From: Bacillota bacterium
GTDB taxonomy: Bacteria > Bacillota > Sulfobacillia > JAJZYS01 > JAILZS01
NCBI GenBank assembly: GCA_023512375.1
Contig: JAILZS010000005.1
Span: 1-64,000 of the forward strand
Direction of reading: 5' to 3'
Length of the DNA stretch: 64,000 nt
A model generated the notes under the pieces. That model was not told the origin of the DNA. It worked only from the letters and a program-made list of their open reading frames with translations, and did not search any database. Positions 23,713-35,249 of the stretch are shown here, piece by piece. How positions within the stretch are numbered: the stretch's first letter is position 1; each line of letters starts with the position of its first letter. The position numbers were made by a program, and so were the translations under genes.

Positions 23713-25239
23713 ATGAAGCTCCGACCCGAGGAAATCACGGCGGTTCTCCGCCAGGAGATCGAAGGGTACGAACCGACCGTCGCCCTGGAGGACGTGGGCA
23801 CCGTCCTCACCGTCGGCGACGGCATCGCCCGCGTCTACGGCCTGGAGCGCGTGATGGCGGGCGAGCTGGTCACCTTCCCCAACGGCGTGGAGGGGATGGT
23901 GCTCAACCTGGACGAGGACACCGTGGGCGTCGTGCTCATGGGTCCCGACGACGAGATCAAGGAGGGCGACCGGGTCACCCGCACCGGCCGGGTGGTGAGC
24001 GTGCCCGTGGGCGACGCCCTGCTGGGGCGGGTGGTGAACGCCCTGGGGCAGCCGATCGACCAGAAGGGTCCGATCGCCGCCACCCGCCTGAGGCCCGTGG
24101 AGGCCGTCGCCCCCGGCGTCATCGACCGCCAGAGCGTGAACACGCCCCTGCAGACCGGCCTCAAGGCCATCGACTCCATGGTGCCGATCGGGCGCGGCCA
24201 GCGCGAGCTCATCATCGGCGACCGGTCGACCGGCAAGACGGCGGTGGTCGTGGACACGATCCTCAACCAGAAGGGCCAGGGGGTCAAGTGCATCTACGTC
24301 GCCATCGGCCAGAAGGCGTCGACGGTGGCGCGGGTGGTGAAGACCCTGGAGGACGCGGGGGCGATGGAGTACACGACGGTGGTCGTGGCCTCCGCCTCCG
24401 AGCCGGCGCCGCTGCAGTACCTGGCGCCATACGCGGGCTGCGCCATGGGCGAAGAGTTCATGTACCGGGGCGAGGACGCGTTGGTGGTGTACGACGACCT
24501 GTCGAAGCACGCCGTCGCCTACCGCGCCATGTCGCTCCTGCTGCGTCGGCCGCCGGGGCGCGAGGCCTACCCCGGGGACGTGTTCTACCTGCACAGCCGC
24601 CTGCTGGAGCGGGCGGCGCGCATGAACGACGCCCTGGGCGGGGGCTCGCTCACCGCCCTGCCGATCATCGAGACCCAGGCGGGCGACATCGCCGCGTACA
24701 TCCCGACGAACGTGATCTCCATCACCGACGGGCAGATCTTCCTCGAGAGCGACCTGTTCTTCGCCGGCATCCGGCCGGCCATCAACGTCGGCACCTCGGT
24801 TTCCCGTGTCGGCAGCGCGGCGCAGATCCCGGCCATGAAGCGCGTGGCCGGCCGCCTGCGCCTCGACCTTGCCCAGTACCGCGAGCTGGCCGCCTTCGCC
24901 CAGTTCGGCTCGGACCTCGACAAGGCCACCCAGGCGTTGCTGCGCCGGGGTGAGCGCACGACCGAGATCCTCAAGCAGGACCAGTACGTGCCCATGCCGG
25001 TGGAGGAGCAGGTGGTGGTCATCTACGCCGCCACCTCGGGCAGCCTGGACAACGTCGACGTGGCGAGCATCGGCCGGTTCGAGAAGGAGTTCCTCGCCTT
25101 CCTCAAGGCCGAGCACCCGAAGGTGCTGGAGACGATCCGGGACACGAAGCGGCTGGACGACGAGACGGAGGCGGAGCTCAAGCGCGCCCTCGAGGAGTTC
25201 GTCCCCGCCTTCGCTCCCGCCGCCGGCAGGGGGGCGTAG
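23713..25239 (+). CDS. atpA: F1 ATP synthase subunit alpha
   Basis: The 508-residue non-catalytic nucleotide-binding subunit of F1. The P-loop reads GDRSTGKT, where most alpha subunits have GDRQTGKT. The signature [17 protein letters not shown] is present. Full length with no sign of damage. The ATG is preceded by AGGAGGGCGGGG. Confidence 0.97.
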   Translation: MKLRPEEITAVLRQEIEGYEPTVALEDVGTVLTVGDGIARVYGLERVMAGELVTFPNGVEGMVLNLDEDTVGVVLMGPDDEIKEGDRVTRTGRVVSVPVGDALLGRVVNALGQPIDQKGPIAATRLRPVEAVAPGVIDRQSVNTPLQTGLKAIDSMVPIGRGQRELIIGDRSTGKTAVVVDTILNQKGQGVKCIYVAIGQKASTVARVVKTLEDAGAMEYTTVVVASASEPAPLQYLAPYAGCAMGEEFMYRGEDALVVYDDLSKHAVAYRAMSLLLRRPPGREAYPGDVFYLHSRLLERAARMNDALGGGSLTALPIIETQAGDIAAYIPTNVISITDGQIFLESDLFFAGIRPAINVGTSVSRVGSAAQIPAMKRVAGRLRLDLAQYRELAAFAQFGSDLDKATQALLRRGERTTEILKQDQYVPMPVEEQVVVIYAATSGSLDNVDVASIGRFEKEFLAFLKAEHPKVLETIRDTKRLDDETEAELKRALEEFVPAFAPAAGRGA

Positions 25240-25241
25240 CG

Positions 25242-27630
<2,389 letters not shown>

Positions 27631-27646
27631 GCGGGGAGGCGAGGGC

Positions 27647-28078
27647 GTGGCGACGGCCTTTCGGCTGCGCGTGGTGAGCGCCAGCCGTCAGCTGTTCGAC
27701 GGCGAGGCCGTGTACGTGCACGTGGCGGGGATCGACGGCGAGATGGGCATCCTCGCCCATCACCTGCCGCTCGTGACCGCGTTGCGCATCGCCCCGGTGG
27801 AGGTGGAGACGGCGGCGGGGGAGCGCCTCGCCTTCGCCGTGCACGGGGGCTTCCTGCAGGTGCGCCCGGACGGGGTGGTGATCCTGGCCGAGGTGGCCGA
27901 GGGGCGCGACGACATCCACGTAGCGCGGGCACGCGCCGCCCTGGAGCGGGCGCAGGCCCGACTGGCGGGCGGCGGGCCCGAGGTCGACCGAGTCCGTGCC
28001 CAGGCGGCCCTGGAGCGGGCCCGCACGCGCCTGCGAGTGGCGGGGGCGCTGGAGGCGGAGGGCGTCCGCACGGCCTGA
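27647..28078 (+). CDS. atpC: F1 ATP synthase subunit epsilon
   Basis: A 143-residue subunit with an N-terminal beta sandwich (RLRVVSASRQLFDGEAVYVHVAGIDGEMGILAHHLPLVTAL) and a C-terminal two-helix regulatory arm rich in alanine and arginine that can inhibit ATP hydrolysis. It is the last gene of the atp operon and starts with GTG. Confidence 0.95.
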   Translation: MATAFRLRVVSASRQLFDGEAVYVHVAGIDGEMGILAHHLPLVTALRIAPVEVETAAGERLAFAVHGGFLQVRPDGVVILAEVAEGRDDIHVARARAALERAQARLAGGGPEVDRVRAQAALERARTRLRVAGALEAEGVRTA

Positions 28079-28098
28079 GGGCGACGGGGGGCGAGCGG

Positions 28099-28767
28099 TT
28101 GGGCGGCGGGCGTTCGCTCGCGGGCGAGGGCCCGGCGGGGGCGGCGGCGGCGTACGCCGCCTACCTCGACACGTTGCCGGTGCGGCCCCATCACGGCGAC
28201 GGCGCCTTTCCCCGCCCGGCGGCGGCCGCCTTGGCCCACGCCCTGGCGTCGGGGGAGGGCGGGCCGGCCGGTGGGTCCGGCCCGCCCTGGAGCGGCGCCT
28301 GGTGGACGCAGCGGGCCTTGGTCTTGGGCGCGGCCGCGTTGGCGGCCGCGCCCTCGGCGCCGGCGCGCCGGCGCGACATCGCGTGGGCGGCGCTCCTCTT
28401 ACCGGTGGGCGCCCTCCTCGGCACGAGGCTGCTCGCGGCCATGGGAGGGGTGGAGCTGTGGCGCGACGCCCCCGCTGCCCTGCGGGCGGCGGTCTTCTCG
28501 GGCCGCCTGGAGGGAGTGCCTGGGCCTGCCCGCAGCCTGCTCCTGCGTTTGGGGGGCGAGGGGGAGGGGGAGGCGCGCCGCCTTCGACTGGCGCGCCCCC
28601 TGCTCGCGCTCGCCGCCGCCGCCCACGCCTGCGACCTGGCCCTCCTCCTCGCCCCTGCCTGGCGCCGGCCCGCCGATCCGCTGGTCAACGCCCTCCTCGT
28701 GCGGTACCGTGGGCGCATCGACGGGGCGCGGCGGGCCGGTGCCCTGCCGGAGGCGGGGAGGGGGTGA
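28099..28767 (+). CDS. hypothetical membrane-associated protein
   Basis: A 222-residue alanine-, arginine- and glycine-rich protein. It has one or two moderately hydrophobic stretches (about residues 72-86 and 95-113) and another near 175-195. It starts with TTG 20 bp after atpC and ends 7 bp before nrdR, so it is probably cotranscribed with them. I recognise no family. Low-complexity content lowers confidence that the exact start is right. Confidence 0.5.
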   Translation: MGGGRSLAGEGPAGAAAAYAAYLDTLPVRPHHGDGAFPRPAAAALAHALASGEGGPAGGSGPPWSGAWWTQRALVLGAAALAAAPSAPARRRDIAWAALLLPVGALLGTRLLAAMGGVELWRDAPAALRAAVFSGRLEGVPGPARSLLLRLGGEGEGEARRLRLARPLLALAAAAHACDLALLLAPAWRRPADPLVNALLVRYRGRIDGARRAGALPEAGRG

Positions 28768-28774
28768 GGGCGGC

Positions 28775-29272
28775 GTGCACTGCCCCTTTTGCCGCGCGGA
28801 CGAGACGCGGGTGATCGACTCGCGCCCCAACGCGGCCGGCACGGAGGTGCGGCGCCGGCGGGTGTGCGACCGCTGCGGCCGCCGCTTCACCACGGTGGAG
28901 CGGTGGGAGCGCAGGTCGGTGCAGGTGGTGAAGAAGGACGGCCGGCGTGAGCCGTTCGACCGCGCGAAGATCGTGCGCGGGGTGCGGACGGCGTGCGAGA
29001 AACGGCCGGTGGCCGAGGCCGAGATCGAACGGCTGGTCGACGAGGTGGAGGCCGAGGTGCGCGAGGGAGGGGAAAGGGAGATCCCCAGCCGGGCCATCGG
29101 CGACGCCGTCATGCGCCGGCTGCGCGACCTGGACGAGGTGGCCTACGTGCGCTTCGCCTCCGTCTACCGCCAGTTCGGGGACCTGGAGCGGTTCTACGAG
29201 GAGCTGCGCCGCCTGGGGGTGGGGGGCAACGGCGCCCCGTCGGGCGGCGGTTCGGCGTCCCCCCCCACCTAG
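28775..29272 (+). CDS. nrdR: transcriptional repressor NrdR
   Basis: A 165-residue nucleotide-sensing repressor of ribonucleotide reductase genes. The N-terminal zinc ribbon has CPFC at residues 3-6 and CDRCGRRF about 28 residues later, followed by an ATP-cone domain ([29 protein letters not shown]) that senses ATP and dATP. It lies 205 bp upstream of nrdJ, its expected target, a common arrangement. The start is GTG. Confidence 0.96.
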   Translation: MHCPFCRADETRVIDSRPNAAGTEVRRRRVCDRCGRRFTTVERWERRSVQVVKKDGRREPFDRAKIVRGVRTACEKRPVAEAEIERLVDEVEAEVREGGEREIPSRAIGDAVMRRLRDLDEVAYVRFASVYRQFGDLERFYEELRRLGVGGNGAPSGGGSASPPT

Positions 29273-29296
29273 ATGTTGCTTCGGTTTCGATATCGT

Positions 29297-29312
29297 CCCC
29301 AACATGTGGTGA
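29297..29312 (+). promoter_or_regulatory. possible NrdR box upstream of nrdJ
   Basis: An imperfect palindrome centred on ACATGT, in CCCAACATGTGGTG, resembles the symmetric 16-bp NrdR boxes placed in front of nrd genes. It lies about 165 bp upstream of the nrdJ start and directly after nrdR. Only one copy is clear, while NrdR normally binds two boxes, so the assignment is weak. Confidence 0.3.
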
Positions 29313-29476
29313 AAGCGGGCGTCCGCCCGCGCTTGCCGGGGAACGGGCGGAGGAAGCGGGGGAGAGCGGGGCCCACGGCCTGTCCGCAGGGTTCGACCCT
29401 TGCGCACCGGTCGCTATGCTGGAGGCGCGACGGTGGCCGTCCACCGTCCAGGCATGCAGGGTGGGGAGGGGACCAG

Positions 29477-32400
29477 GTGGGCGATCCCGGCGTCGGTCCC
29501 GAGGTCGTGCCAGTGGGCGGGGGCGGCGGCGCCGCTCCCGGAGTCGGTGCGAGGAAGGGGGAGGGGCAGGGCGGCGAGGGCGGCTACGACCCCTCCCGCC
29601 ACTTCGGCTCCGACCTGGCGTACAAGGTGTTCTTGGACCGCTATACCAAGAAGGACATCGAGCGCCGCTTCCGCGTGGGCGACGTGGCGCTGGCGCTCGT
29701 CCTGGACGATCCGCAGTGGCCGCGCAAGGAGGTGGCGCGCGTCCTGCGGGTGGACGGCGACGAGCTGGAGCTCGAGATCGTCACCGGTCCGGAGAAGGGC
29801 GAGCGCATCCGGCGGGAGCGCAGCGCCTGCGACCGCCCGGTGGAGACCACGCCCGAGGCGGTGTGGCGCCGGGTGGCCGACGCCCTGGCGGAGGTGGAGC
29901 GCGAGGAGGTCCGCCCCCTGTGGCGGGAGCGCTTCTACGAGGCGCTGTCCGGGTGGAAGTTCGTCCCCGGCGGGCGCATCCTGGCTGGAGCGGGCATGGG
30001 TAACCTCACGCTGTACAACTGCTACGTCGTCCCCAGCCCCCGCGACTCCCGCCAGGGCATCATCGAGACCCTGGGACAGATGATCGAGATCATGTCCCGC
30101 GGGGGAGGCGTGGGCATCAACGTCTCCTCCCTGCGTCCGCGCCGCGCCGTGGTGCGGGGCGTGAACGGGCGCTCGAGCGGGGCGGTCTCCTGGATGGACC
30201 TGTACTCGCGCGCCACGGGCTTGGTGGAGCAGGGAGGCAGCCGCCGCGGCGCCCTGATGCTCATGCTCCACGACTGGCACCCCGACCTTCTGCGGTTCAT
30301 CGACGCCAAGCGCACGCCCGGCATGGTGGAGAACGCGAACATCTCCGTGTGCGTCTCCGACGCCTTCATGCAGGCGGTCAAGCGGGACGAGATGTGGGAA
30401 CTCCGCTTCCCCGACACGGACGACCCCGATTACAACGCGCTGTGGACCGGTGACCTCGAGGCGTGGGAGCGGGCCGGCAAGCCCACGATCACCTACGACC
30501 GGCGCCCGGCGCGGGAGATCTGGCAGCGCCTGATCGAGAGCGCCTGGGCCAGCGCCGAACCGGGCATCGCCTTTCTGGAGCGTTCGAACAAGCAGTCGAA
30601 CTCCTGGTACTTCCACCCCCTCATCGCCACCAACCCGTGCGTCACCGGCGACACCCTCATCTTCACCGGCCAGGGCCTGCGGCGGGCGGACGAGCTCTTC
30701 CTGTCCCACACGCCGGTGGAGGCGGTGGTGGACGGGCGCATGAAGGCGGGGCGGACGGCCGCGGCATCGCCCGTCTTCCTCACCGGCCTCAAGCCGGTGG
30801 TGCGCGTGCTCACGCGCGAGGGATACAGCGTTCGCGTCACGCCCGACCACCGGATCTACTCCGACGAGCGCGGCTGGGTGCCGGCGGCCGAGCTCAGGCG
30901 GGGGGAGGCCGTCCGCATCCTCGACCATCCGGGCGGCTTCGGTACGGAAGGGAGCGAGGACCTGGGGCGCGTCCTCGGCTACATGTCGGTGGCGGCGAGG
31001 CGGCGCGGCGACACGCTGCGGCTCGCCTTCGCCCCGGAGCGCCAGGCGGAGCTGGAGCCCCTCCTCACGGCTTGCGTGCGTCGGCTGGGCGGGGTGGGGG
31101 AGGACGCCGCCGGTGCCGGCGGCCCGGCCCGGCGCAGCCGAAGCGCCGCCATGGTGGGACATCAGCTGGGTGAGATCGCCTTCGCCCACGGCCTGGGCGT
31201 GGGCTCGCCCGCCGTGCCCGACGCCGTGAGCCGCGGCAGCGAGGCGATGCAGCGCGGCTACCTGCAGGCGGTGTTCGAGGCGGGGGGCTACCTCTCCCAG
31301 GCGCGGGGGCGGCCCGTGCTCACGGCGCGCGCGCCTGCCGGGCTCTTGCGGGGCGTGCAGCAGCTGCTCCTCAACATGGGCATCGCTTCCCGCCTGCGCA
31401 CGGCGCGCGGGCATGAGCTGGACGACAACCTCCCCGCCTTGCTCACGTTGGAGCGGGAGGGCCTGCTCCGCTTCTGCGCCGTCGTGGGCGCCCTGTCGCC
31501 CAGCCGGCGCGGGGCGCTGGCGGACGCGGCGGCGGAGCTGCGCCGCCACCCCCTGGCGCCCGAGCGCTACGTGGCCCACGTGGAGCGCGTGGTGGAGGAC
31601 GGCATGGAGGCGGTCTACGACCTCACGGAGCCGGAGACCCACTCCTTCGTGGCGGGCGGCCTCGTGGTGCACAACTGCGCCGAGCAGCCCCTGCCGGCGT
31701 GGGGCGTCTGCTGCCTGGGGCACGTCAACCTCTCCCGCTTCGTGGCGGAGGGCGAGGTGGACTGGGACGGGCTGAGCCGCACCGTGCGCGCCGCCGTGCG
31801 CTTCTTGGACAACGTGGTGGACGCCACCCCGTACTATTTCGAGGAGAACGCCGCCACCCAGAAGGGCGAGCGGCGCCTGGGGCTGGGCACGATGGGGCTG
31901 GGGGAGGTGCTCATCCGCCTGGGCATGCGCTACGGCTCGCCCGAGTCGGTGCGCTTCATCGACCGCCTGTACGCCTTCATCGCCCACGAGGCGTACGCCG
32001 CCTCCTGCGACCTGGCCGAGGAGAAGGGCGCCTTCCCCCTCTTCGACCCCGAGCGCTTCCTCGAAAGCGGCTTCATGCAGGGCATGCCGGAGGACATCCG
32101 CGAGCGCGTGCGGACCAAGGGGATCCGCAACGTCACCCTCCTCACGCAGGCACCGACGGGGACGGTGGGCACGATGGTGGGCACCTCCACCGGCATCGAG
32201 CCCTTCTACGCCCTCAAGTACCTGCGCCAGAGCCGCCTGGGGGTGGACGAGCAGTACGTCGCGGTGGCGGAGGAGTGGATGCGCGACCACCCCGGGGAGC
32301 CGTTACCGCCGTACTTCGTGGGCGCCATGGATCTGACGCCGGACGAGCACATCCGCGTGCAGGCGGCGGTGCAGCGCTGGACCGACTCGTCCATCTCCAA

Positions 32401-33133
32401 GACGGCCAACGCCCCCGCCGACTACACGGTGGAGGACACGCGCCGCCTGTACGAGCTGGCCTACGACCTGGGTTGCAAGGGCGTGACCATCTACCGCGAC
32501 CAGAGCCGCCACGCCCAGGTGCTCCACCGCGCCGACGAGGGGGAGGAGGCCGCGGCCGCCTCCGCCTCCGCCCCGGCGGTCAAGGCGGCGGCCGACGACG
32601 GCGGCCCCAGCCTGGCCCGCCGCCCGCGCCGCATGCGGGGCGAGTGCTTCCTGGTGCCCACGCACTTCGGCAACCTGACGCTCGACGTGCACGAGGACCC
32701 GGCCACGGGCGAGCCGGTGGAGATCATCGCCAGCGCCGGCACGGCGGGGTCCGACCTCATGGCGGACGCCGTCGCCCTGGGGATGGCGGCGTCGGTCCTC
32801 CTGCGCCTCAAGGGGCCGGTGCCCAAGCGCGAGCGCTTGGAGATCCTGATCGAGAAGTTCCGCAACATCGGGGGGGCGAAGAACGGACCCGTGGCCCTGG
32901 GAGCGGCCGCCTCCCTGGCGCAGGGCATCGCCCGCGGCCTCGAGCAGTACTTGGAGAGCCTGGACGGCGGCACATCTCCCCCGACGGCGGTCGCGACCGC
33001 CCCGGCGGCGCCGCCCCCCTCCCAGGGACGGCAGGCCGACTTCGACCTCTGCCCGGCATGCGGCACGTACAGCATGGAGATGGTGGAAGGCTGCCGCACC
33101 TGCCACGCCTGCGGGTTCTCCAACTGCTCGTGA
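29477..33133 (+). CDS. nrdJ: adenosylcobalamin-dependent ribonucleotide reductase, with intein
   Basis: A class II enzyme that reduces ribonucleotides with adenosylcobalamin, without needing oxygen or a radical subunit. The 1218-residue precursor contains a 346-residue intein (residues 388-733), so the mature enzyme has about 872 residues. Extein features are GMGNLTLYNCYVVPSP with a redox cysteine, the NPC/AEQPLP active-site junction, QAPTGTVGTMVGTSTGIEP, and SKTANAPADYTVED. A C-terminal TSCPD domain (MRGECFLVPTHFGNLTLDV) and a zinc-ribbon-like tail with CPAC and CHACGFSNC follow. The GTG start at 29477 has GGGGAGGGGACCAG upstream. I see no cobalamin riboswitch ahead of it. Confidence 0.96.
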   Translation: MGDPGVGPEVVPVGGGGGAAPGVGARKGEGQGGEGGYDPSRHFGSDLAYKVFLDRYTKKDIERRFRVGDVALALVLDDPQWPRKEVARVLRVDGDELELEIVTGPEKGERIRRERSACDRPVETTPEAVWRRVADALAEVEREEVRPLWRERFYEALSGWKFVPGGRILAGAGMGNLTLYNCYVVPSPRDSRQGIIETLGQMIEIMSRGGGVGINVSSLRPRRAVVRGVNGRSSGAVSWMDLYSRATGLVEQGGSRRGALMLMLHDWHPDLLRFIDAKRTPGMVENANISVCVSDAFMQAVKRDEMWELRFPDTDDPDYNALWTGDLEAWERAGKPTITYDRRPAREIWQRLIESAWASAEPGIAFLERSNKQSNSWYFHPLIATNPCVTGDTLIFTGQGLRRADELFLSHTPVEAVVDGRMKAGRTAAASPVFLTGLKPVVRVLTREGYSVRVTPDHRIYSDERGWVPAAELRRGEAVRILDHPGGFGTEGSEDLGRVLGYMSVAARRRGDTLRLAFAPERQAELEPLLTACVRRLGGVGEDAAGAGGPARRSRSAAMVGHQLGEIAFAHGLGVGSPAVPDAVSRGSEAMQRGYLQAVFEAGGYLSQARGRPVLTARAPAGLLRGVQQLLLNMGIASRLRTARGHELDDNLPALLTLEREGLLRFCAVVGALSPSRRGALADAAAELRRHPLAPERYVAHVERVVEDGMEAVYDLTEPETHSFVAGGLVVHNCAEQPLPAWGVCCLGHVNLSRFVAEGEVDWDGLSRTVRAAVRFLDNVVDATPYYFEENAATQKGERRLGLGTMGLGEVLIRLGMRYGSPESVRFIDRLYAFIAHEAYAASCDLAEEKGAFPLFDPERFLESGFMQGMPEDIRERVRTKGIRNVTLLTQAPTGTVGTMVGTSTGIEPFYALKYLRQSRLGVDEQYVAVAEEWMRDHPGEPLPPYFVGAMDLTPDEHIRVQAAVQRWTDSSISKTANAPADYTVEDTRRLYELAYDLGCKGVTIYRDQSRHAQVLHRADEGEEAAAASASAPAVKAAADDGGPSLARRPRRMRGECFLVPTHFGNLTLDVHEDPATGEPVEIIASAGTAGSDLMADAVALGMAASVLLRLKGPVPKRERLEILIEKFRNIGGAKNGPVALGAAASLAQGIARGLEQYLESLDGGTSPPTAVATAPAAPPPSQGRQADFDLCPACGTYSMEMVEGCRTCHACGFSNCS
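30638..31675 (+). other. intein in NrdJ (degenerate LAGLIDADG endonuclease)
   Basis: The insertion sits exactly between NP and CAEQPLP of the reductase active-site loop, a known insertion point for ribonucleotide reductase inteins. It begins with Cys (CVTGDTLIFTG, block A), has block B SVRVTPDHRIY and ends with blocks F and G, YDLTEPETHSFVAGGLVVHN followed by the extein Cys. All splicing residues are present. The two endonuclease helices look eroded: LGYMSVAA and YLQAVFEAGGYL lack the usual aspartates. It should splice, but probably no longer cuts DNA. Confidence 0.93.
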
Positions 33134-33149
33134 GGCGGCCGGGGAGGAG

Positions 33150-33187
33150 GACGGGGCGGGGGCGGCGAAGGCCGCCCCCGCCCCGTC
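33150..33187 (+). terminator. 17-bp hairpin after nrdJ
   Basis: A perfect 17-bp GC-rich stem with a GAAG loop begins 17 bases after the nrdJ stop. There is no T tract, as in several other hairpins of this genome. The next gene starts 11 bp later, so this probably sets the end of the nrdJ transcript. Confidence 0.6.
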
Positions 33188-33197
33188 GCGGTCGGGC

Positions 33198-33575
33198 GTG
33201 GCGGAAGGGGGCTGGGGCGGGGTGATACCACTCCTCTTCCTGTTCGTCGCCCGCCTCGGGCAGGGAGGGAGGGGGATCGAGGGGATGCTCCTCGTCCTGT
33301 TCCTCTTCGCCGTCCTGTGGGTGGCGCCCGCAGCCGTGGCCTACCATCTGGGGGAGCGGCGCGGCCTCGGCCTGGTTGGGCTGTTGTTGGGCGTCTTCCT
33401 GAGCTGGCTCGGGGTGGCGGTGGTCCTCGTCCTCCCCGGCGGCACGGACGAGGACCAGGTGCGCGCCGAGCGCCTGGCCGCGGGCACGCACGCCGTCTGC
33501 CCCTGGTGTCGGGAGCTCGTGCGCACCGGCGCCGTGGTCTGCCCGCACTGCCGGCGCGACCTGCCGGTGGCGTGA
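33198..33575 (+). CDS. membrane protein with C-terminal zinc ribbon
   Basis: A 125-residue protein. Three hydrophobic stretches occupy about residues 8-20, 30-47 and 57-80. The C-terminus has two CxxC pairs, CPWC and CPHC, 15 residues apart, forming a zinc ribbon of the double-zinc-ribbon type. The function is unknown; proteins of this architecture are common in Firmicutes. The start is GTG. Confidence 0.7.
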   Translation: MAEGGWGGVIPLLFLFVARLGQGGRGIEGMLLVLFLFAVLWVAPAAVAYHLGERRGLGLVGLLLGVFLSWLGVAVVLVLPGGTDEDQVRAERLAAGTHAVCPWCRELVRTGAVVCPHCRRDLPVA

Positions 33576-33596
33576 CGGTAAGGCCCCTGTGGCGGC

Positions 33597-34841
33597 TCAG
33601 GCAGCGCCGTCCCAGCGCCGAAGGACGATGCAGGCGTTCTGCCCCCCCAGCCCGAAGGCGTTGAGGAGCACGGTGCGCAGGGGGGCCGGGCGGGCCCTCC
33701 CGGGCACGTAGTCGAGGTCGCACTCGGGGTCGGGGTGCTCGAGATGGGCCGTGGGCGGGATGAGGCCGTGGCGCAGGGCGCTCACCGCCGCCACCGCCTC
33801 CATCGCCCCCGAGGCGGAGGCGGCGTGGCCGATCATGGACTTCATGCTCGACACCGGCACCCGGTAGGCGGCCTCGCCCAGGACGGCCTTGATGGCGGCC
33901 GTCTCGGTGCGGTCGTTGAGGACGGTGGAGGTGCCGTGCGCCTTCACCCAGTCCACCTCCTGCGGGCGGACGCCGGCGTCGGCCAGGGCCCGCCGCATGG
34001 CCAGGGCCTGGCCGGCGGCGTCGGGGGCGGTCTCGTCGCGGGCGTCGAACGACCAGCCGGCGCCCGCCACCTCGGCCAGGATGGGGGCGCCCCGCGCGCG
34101 CGCCCGCGACTCGCGCTCGAGCACGAGCACGCCCGCCCCCTCGGCCAGGACGAAACCGTCGCGCTCGCGGTCGAAGGGGCGGGAGGCGCCCTCGGGGTCC
34201 TCGCGCCGCGTGAGGGCGCCGATCTGCCCCAGGACGGCCACGGCCAGGGGGTTGAGGATCGCCTCCGTCCCTCCGGCCAGGATCCGTTCCGCCCGCCCGA
34301 CGCGCACGAGATGCATCGCCTGGCCGATGGCGTCCAGGCCGCTGGCGCAGGCGCTGTTCACGGTAGTGGCCACGCCGTGCAGGCCGAGTTCCATGCCCAC
34401 CCGCACGGCGGCCATGTATCCAGCCCACTTCGACAGGTAGAGCGGATCGACGCGGCGGGCGCCGCGGGCTTGGAGCACCTGCTCCTGGTCGCCGCCCTGG
34501 AAGAGGCCGCCTGCGGTGCCGATCACCACCCCCGTTTCCTCGGCCACCTCCGGGTCGGACAGGTCGAGGCCCGACATCGCCAGGGCCTCCCGCGCCGCCA
34601 CGAGGGCGAACTGGCCGAAGCGGGCGGTGCGCCGCGCGGTGCGATGTCCCAGGAGGGCGTCGGGGTCGAAGTCCGGCACGCTCGCACCCACCCGCACCGG
34701 CAGCGCGTCGTGAGGGAACGGCAGGCGGGTGACGGCGTTCTTCCCGGCGGCCAAACCCTGCCACAGTACCTCGTGGCCGATGCCGTAGGGGCTCACCGCC
34801 CCCACCCCGGTGACGACGATGCGGTCGCTCTCCTCTGCCAC
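33597..34841 (-). CDS. fabF: beta-ketoacyl-ACP synthase II
   Basis: A condensing enzyme that extends acyl-ACP with malonyl-ACP in fatty acid synthesis. The 414 residues carry the catalytic cysteine in TTVNSACASGLDAIG and the two active-site histidines in AHGTST and IGHAASASG, with NAFGLGGQNACIVL at the end. It is encoded alone on the minus strand, not in a fab operon, and converges with the zinc-ribbon gene. The GTG start at 34841 has GGGGAGGGG upstream. Confidence 0.94.
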   Translation of the reverse strand: MAEESDRIVVTGVGAVSPYGIGHEVLWQGLAAGKNAVTRLPFPHDALPVRVGASVPDFDPDALLGHRTARRTARFGQFALVAAREALAMSGLDLSDPEVAEETGVVIGTAGGLFQGGDQEQVLQARGARRVDPLYLSKWAGYMAAVRVGMELGLHGVATTVNSACASGLDAIGQAMHLVRVGRAERILAGGTEAILNPLAVAVLGQIGALTRREDPEGASRPFDRERDGFVLAEGAGVLVLERESRARARGAPILAEVAGAGWSFDARDETAPDAAGQALAMRRALADAGVRPQEVDWVKAHGTSTVLNDRTETAAIKAVLGEAAYRVPVSSMKSMIGHAASASGAMEAVAAVSALRHGLIPPTAHLEHPDPECDLDYVPGRARPAPLRTVLLNAFGLGGQNACIVLRRWDGAA

Positions 34842-34994
34842 GTCGGCCCCTCCCCGCCGGTCGTGCCGGCGACTTGTGTTTGTGCCTTGATCTTGGGAGC
34901 AGGTCATAGACACGGCCGACGCTCGCCGACCGCGCGTGCCGCAACGCGGTTGCCATTGTACACTGGCCCCATCGAGGCATAAAGGGGTGCGGCG

Positions 34995-35249
34995 GTGCGG
35001 CTGGTGATCGCGGTGGTGGACCGGCGGGCCGCGGGGGCGGCGCTGGAGCGGCTGCGCGCGGCCGGCTACGGGGTGACGAGGCTCGCCTCCAGCGGCGGTT
35101 TTCTGCGCAGGGGCAACACCACGCTGTTCGCCGGTGTGGAGGACGACCAGGTGGACGGCGTGCTGGAGATCCTGCGCGCGGCGGGGGCGGCCGCCCCGGG
35201 GGCGAGCGTGGCCTTCGTCACCTGCGTGGCCGAGGGGCGGCGCCTGTAG
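34995..35249 (+). CDS. cyclic-di-AMP receptor DarA/PstA-like protein
   Basis: An 84-residue PII-like protein. MRLVIAVVDRRAAGAALERLRAAGYGVTRLASSGGFLRRGNTTLFAGVEDDQVDGV matches the DarA (YaaQ/PstA) family, whose trimers bind c-di-AMP with the GGFLRxGNTTxxxGV segment. The usual family length is about 109 residues; here the loops and C-terminus are shorter. It probably senses c-di-AMP in the cytosol, controlling an unknown target. Its 3' end overlaps the convergent deacetylase gene by 32 bp. Confidence 0.85.
   Translation: MRLVIAVVDRRAAGAALERLRAAGYGVTRLASSGGFLRRGNTTLFAGVEDDQVDGVLEILRAAGAAAPGASVAFVTCVAEGRRL

Noticed and set aside
29273-29476. Cobalamin riboswitch in front of the B12-dependent reductase
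   Set aside because: No B12-box-like sequence or extended leader structure was seen in the 204 bp; only a weak NrdR-like palindrome.
29414-32290. A 958-codon open frame antisense to nrdJ
   Set aside because: It is a shadow of GC-rich coding sequence: histidine-, glycine- and arginine-rich with no domain, while the sense strand is a complete known enzyme. The same applies to long antisense frames over atpA, atpD, fabF and the alcohol dehydrogenase cluster.
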